The notes beneath the pieces are model-generated. The model did no database searches, had not been told where the DNA came from, and worked only from the letters and a program-made list of their open reading frames with translations. The position numbers and the translations under genes are program-made. DNA of 10,533 nt from a bacterium (GTDB lineage Bacteria; Fidelibacterota; Marinisomatia; Marinisomatales; JAHJCW01): assembly GCA_018812885.1 (NCBI GenBank), contig JAHJCW010000110.1, forward strand, positions 1 to 10,533. Reading direction: 5' to 3'. The stretch's first letter is position 1. Each line of letters opens with the position of its first letter. Shown here piece by piece: positions 7,663 to 10,533 of this stretch.

Positions 7663-7730
7663 AGCCAGTGGTCAATACTAATAGATTCCCACTATAGTCC
7701 AATCCACTAATTTCCTAATTATCTGTTCAC

Positions 7731-8402
7731 TTATTTCCCAATTTTAAATGGTGATACATATTCAGGCACTAATTTGTACGGCTTTTCAACCACCCATTCG
7801 TGAAAGTTTTGATAAGCTAATTTCCCAATCCATTTAGCCGATGGATTAACAGACAATATATTTTGCTTATTTTCAACTTCATTAAACAACTTATCACATC
7901 TCCAATGAACAATTTTTGTTGAGGATATATCAACCCCTAAATCATAAACGCTTTCGCATTTTAATACTTGAATTACTGAACACTTGTTTGATTTTTTAAT
8001 TTCTGACCCGTAAACCCTGAGCCCTGACTGCTGAATAAAATATTTATTCCCATGTGAATGCATCACCACCGCAACATCACCATCAATAATCCCGCTTCCA
8101 TAAAACAAAGACAACATTGTTGGAACAGGAACGATCGGTTTTTTATGACTGTACGCCAATCCCTTGGCATAGCTTAGACCGATTCTCAATCCGGTGAAAG
8201 AACCCGGTCCAATTGAAACCGCAATTGCATCAATATCAGATAATTTCAAACCGGTTGGGTTTACTAAATCATTATAGAATAATGGTAATTTTTCGGCATG
8301 TTGCCTCGGTATAACACCCTCAATAATATTTTTACAAATTCCATTGTCAATAAATGCTATGCTACAAACATCAGTGGAGGTTTCTATCGCTATCAATTTC
8401 AT
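7731..8402 (-). CDS. tsaB: tRNA threonylcarbamoyladenosine biosynthesis protein TsaB
   Basis: TsaB is the non-catalytic partner of TsaD in the TsaBDE complex that installs t6A at position 37 of ANN-decoding tRNAs. At 223 residues it is family-typical. The ASKHA-fold start MKLIAIETSTDVCSIAF (ETST at 7-10) and the SIGPGSFTGLRIGLSYAKGLAY block (63-84) identify it. The second half is more divergent: where many TsaB proteins have a DARRxEVY-like segment, this one reads MHSHGNKYF (114-122). Its ATG overlaps the tsaE stop as ATGA. tsaD is not in the window. No clear terminator follows. Confidence 0.94.
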   Translation of the reverse strand: MKLIAIETSTDVCSIAFIDNGICKNIIEGVIPRQHAEKLPLFYNDLVNPTGLKLSDIDAIAVSIGPGSFTGLRIGLSYAKGLAYSHKKPIVPVPTMLSLFYGSGIIDGDVAVVMHSHGNKYFIQQSGLRVYGSEIKKSNKCSVIQVLKCESVYDLGVDISSTKIVHWRCDKLFNEVENKQNILSVNPSAKWIGKLAYQNFHEWVVEKPYKLVPEYVSPFKIGK

Positions 8403-8833
8403 GAATTATTACTTATAATTATTTCTCTTTGATTAGATTTGCCAATTATTCGTTTAAAATTAATCATAATCGTATCATTAGGTAGAATTTCTTTGATAAT
8501 ATCAGCCCATTCGATTAGCGTAACCCCGCAAATAGGAGCTAAATAATCCTCACCACCAATATTAATAAATTGCTGTGCATTTTTTAGTCTATAGCAATCA
8601 ATATGATATAACCGAAATTTCACCCCCTCATACTCACTGATAAGTTTAAAGGTAGGAGAGCCAACTGCTTCCTTAATTCCCATCGCTTTAGCGAAACCCT
8701 GAGTAAAGGCTGTTTTTCCTGTCCCTAGTTCACCGATTAAAGCGATGACTTTACCTATTGAAACTTCTTTTGCAAATTTAGCTGCCAGTTGTTTTGTTTC
8801 GTCTAACGACTTGGTTAAATATCTACCCAACAT
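8399..8833 (-). CDS. tsaE: tRNA threonylcarbamoyladenosine biosynthesis ATPase TsaE
   Basis: TsaE is the small P-loop ATPase that binds the TsaB-TsaD dimer and allows repeated cycles of t6A37 synthesis. At 144 residues it is of normal length. Visible motifs are the Walker A GELGTGKT (34-41), the SPTF switch (59-62), LYHIDCYRL with Asp79 (75-83) and IEWAD (107-111). The start codon overlaps the porX stop by one base (TAATG) and the stop overlaps the tsaB start, so translation of the three genes is probably coupled. The tsaE-tsaB pairing supports the t6A assignment for both. Confidence 0.97.
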   Translation of the reverse strand: MLGRYLTKSLDETKQLAAKFAKEVSIGKVIALIGELGTGKTAFTQGFAKAMGIKEAVGSPTFKLISEYEGVKFRLYHIDCYRLKNAQQFINIGGEDYLAPICGVTLIEWADIIKEILPNDTIMINFKRIIGKSNQREIIISNNS

Positions 8834-10389
8834 TATTTGCCTTTTAACGTAGCAACCGGAACTAACATTTCCTCCATCGAAATACCGCCATGTTGGAAAC
8901 TATCCTTGTACACAGATTGGTATTGATGAAGTTGTGTCGGATAAAGGAAATACACATCGCCCTGGGCGATTAAATAGCTTGATTGTGGACCAATTTCGGG
9001 AAGCCGATACTGACTTGGTTCTTTAATAACTAAGGCATTTTTATCTTTGCTATTAAGATTCCGACCATATTTATAGCGTACACCTGAAGATGCCTCTTTA
9101 TCAGCGGCAACCATTATTCCTTTTTGTACCCTCACACTTCCATGATCACTTGTGATAATGACAGTATAATCACTCTCTGAAAGCTGTTTTAAACTTTCAA
9201 AAAACCATGAATTTTCAAACCAATTTCGCACTGCTTGGCGATAGCCGGTTTCATCCGGCACCATTTCTTTCAAAATATCAGATTCAGACCTTTTATGTGC
9301 TAATAAATCAATAAAATTAATTACAACTGCAATCAAATCATTATTTAAATAGTCGCTTAATCGATTGTTAAACCGTTGTCCTTCTTCGGCTTTCCAAATT
9401 TTATGATAGTGAGAACTTATATTTGTTAAGCCGTTGCGTTTTAATAAATCCCGGAGGAATTCTTCTTCAAATTTATTTTGATGTGGTTCACGATTAGCAA
9501 TCAACTTTTTCTGTTTCGGGTACTTAGCAAACATTGCATCGATAAATAAGCCACTAAATATGGAATTTCTAGCAAATGGTGTTGCAGTTGGTAAAATGGA
9601 AATGGCGTAATCCATATTAATATCAAAATGCTTAGAAATTTCCGGCAGTATGGCCATCAAATGATCATACCGCAAACAATCAACAACAAAAAGACAGATC
9701 TTTTCTTGGTTTTGAAGTTTTGGAATGCAATATTTTGGCAATATATCGGGAGAGAGTGGTGGTCGATCATCATTTTTTAACCAATTAGTGTACTCTGTAT
9801 TTATAAAATGAACAAATTCACGGTTGCAAAATTGAATCTGCTTATCCAAGATACTTGTTAGCTCCGACTTCCGTTGTGCGTCAAATGTTAACTGCCAATT
9901 GACTAACTTATTATACAAACTCCACCAATCATCAATTGTCATGGATTCCTGAATTCTCGTTTCTATAGCTCTGAATTCTTTTAAATAGTCACCCGTTGTT
10001 TTCTCATCAATGATACGAGTTTTTTCAAGCACACGTTTACAGGCACTAAATATCTGCGTTGGATTGACCGGTTTAATAAGATATTCGGCTACTTGCTCAG
10101 AAATTGCTTCATCCATTAACCATTCTTCTTCACTTTTTGTTATCATTATCACAGGTATTTCAGGTTTAAACTCTTTTATTCGGCGTACAGTCTCAATTCC
10201 ATCGATACCGGGCATAAAATGATCCATGAGAACTAAATCATAAACGTTTGTTTTAACAGACTGAATGGCATCCCATCCATTAGATATTGGTGTAACATTG
10301 TATCCTTTATCTTCTAAAGAAATTATATGCGGTTTCAGATGATCTATTTCATCATCAACCCAAATTATTTTTCCGCGTGTATTGGTCAA
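8833..10389 (-). CDS. porX: PorX-type response regulator with PglZ/alkaline phosphatase-fold effector domain
   Basis: A 518-residue two-component response regulator fused to a PglZ-type alkaline-phosphatase-superfamily domain. The receiver (about 6-122) has acidic pair Asp12-Asp13, phosphoacceptor Asp56 in LVLMDHFMPG, Thr84 and Lys106 of YLIKP. A helical linker (about 125-225) follows. The effector keeps the expected metal-site residues: Asp237 (VVDCLRYD), Thr270 (PTATPFARN), Asp361 and His365 (IDLLAHKR), Asp415-His416 (TSDHG) and His500 (HGGISMEEM). In Porphyromonas gingivalis, PorX works with kinase PorY and sigma factor SigP to control type IX secretion genes, and the family is reported to hydrolyse cyclic and linear oligonucleotides. 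The start is TTG at 10389: no in-frame ATG or GTG exists between the upstream stop (10411-10413) and the receiver core. No Shine-Dalgarno is evident. No porY-like gene is adjacent. The role in type IX secretion here is inferred. Confidence 0.93.
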   Translation of the reverse strand: MTNTRGKIIWVDDEIDHLKPHIISLEDKGYNVTPISNGWDAIQSVKTNVYDLVLMDHFMPGIDGIETVRRIKEFKPEIPVIMITKSEEEWLMDEAISEQVAEYLIKPVNPTQIFSACKRVLEKTRIIDEKTTGDYLKEFRAIETRIQESMTIDDWWSLYNKLVNWQLTFDAQRKSELTSILDKQIQFCNREFVHFINTEYTNWLKNDDRPPLSPDILPKYCIPKLQNQEKICLFVVDCLRYDHLMAILPEISKHFDINMDYAISILPTATPFARNSIFSGLFIDAMFAKYPKQKKLIANREPHQNKFEEEFLRDLLKRNGLTNISSHYHKIWKAEEGQRFNNRLSDYLNNDLIAVVINFIDLLAHKRSESDILKEMVPDETGYRQAVRNWFENSWFFESLKQLSESDYTVIITSDHGSVRVQKGIMVAADKEASSGVRYKYGRNLNSKDKNALVIKEPSQYRLPEIGPQSSYLIAQGDVYFLYPTQLHQYQSVYKDSFQHGGISMEEMLVPVATLKGK

Positions 10390-10533
10390 TTTTGTTTTAT
10401 TATTAAAAGTTTAGCACTATAATGACGTAGAATTTAAATTATTCAGTTATTAATTGGTTTAATTCTTTATATAATTTTCAATTACGCTTATTAAAAAGAT
10501 AATTATTCAAAATCTTTTAATCATTAATATTTG
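10390..10533. other. AT-rich region upstream of porX
   Basis: This 144-bp stretch should hold the promoter and leader of porX-tsaE-tsaB. It is very AT-rich. On the - strand I saw neither a convincing sigma-70 pair with proper spacing nor a clear Bacteroidota TTTG/TAnnTTTG promoter. It contains no gene, RNA or strong hairpin that I can support. Confidence 0.5.

Larger units (their letters stand above)
7526..7730. other. Intergenic region between tsaB and accD
   Basis: This 205-bp gap is the only long break in the - strand gene run, so it is the likely site of tsaB transcript termination and of the accD promoter. The part near accD (about 7536-7620) is strongly AT-rich, as expected for a promoter, but I could not pick -35/-10 boxes with confidence. 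The part near tsaB holds a short 10-bp periodic repeat (7633-7662). No convincing strong hairpin followed by a T-run was found on the - strand. Confidence 0.5.

Noticed and set aside
8833..10389. PglZ of a BREX phage-defence system
   Set aside because: The PglZ-type domain is fused to a receiver domain and sits beside tsaE, which is the PorX arrangement. No brxC, pglX or other BREX gene is present.
10431..10440. AATTTAAATT palindrome upstream of porX as an operator
   Set aside because: It is A/T only, in a very AT-rich stretch where such palindromes are expected by chance.

Overview
The window looks like chromosomal DNA from a low-GC bacterium of the Bacteroidota/Ignavibacteriota (FCB) group. 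Three things point there: a REC-PglZ fusion of the PorX type directly upstream of tsaE, a gene order I know from Bacteroidota; a PAS histidine kinase with the 21-residue coiled-coil repeats common in that group; and weak or missing Shine-Dalgarno signals, with one TTG and one probable GTG start. The phylum is an inference. No rRNA, tRNA, CRISPR array, transposase or phage gene was seen.

Layout. On the + strand, positions 2-2383 hold the 3' part of a large multi-PAS histidine kinase whose start lies left of the window. All other genes lie on the - strand and read right to left: porX (10389-8833), tsaE (8833-8399), tsaB (8402-7731), a 205-bp gap, accD (7525-6689), surE (6692-5916), guaA (about 5932-4376) and glmS (4343-2502). 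The kinase and glmS converge across a 118-bp AT-rich gap. The 144 bp right of porX is AT-rich and shows no gene.

Function. porX-tsaE-tsaB overlap by 1 and 4 bp and probably form one translationally coupled unit. It joins a response-regulator phosphodiesterase to two proteins of the tRNA t6A37 pathway. accD-surE overlap by 4 bp, surE-guaA by about 17 bp, and glmS follows 32 bp later. This second unit covers malonyl-CoA synthesis, nucleotide phosphatase activity, GMP synthesis and glucosamine-6-phosphate synthesis, and it places two glutamine amidotransferases of different classes side by side.

Most unusual points. The kinase ends in a domain that reads as a GGDEF (diguanylate cyclase) fold whose signature motif has been lost. 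The window also carries PorX, a response regulator whose family can hydrolyse cyclic and linear oligonucleotides, with its phosphoacceptor and all expected metal ligands intact. A functional link between the two proteins is speculative. The remaining genes are ordinary housekeeping genes with intact active sites, and I found no clear case for a wholly new multi-gene system.
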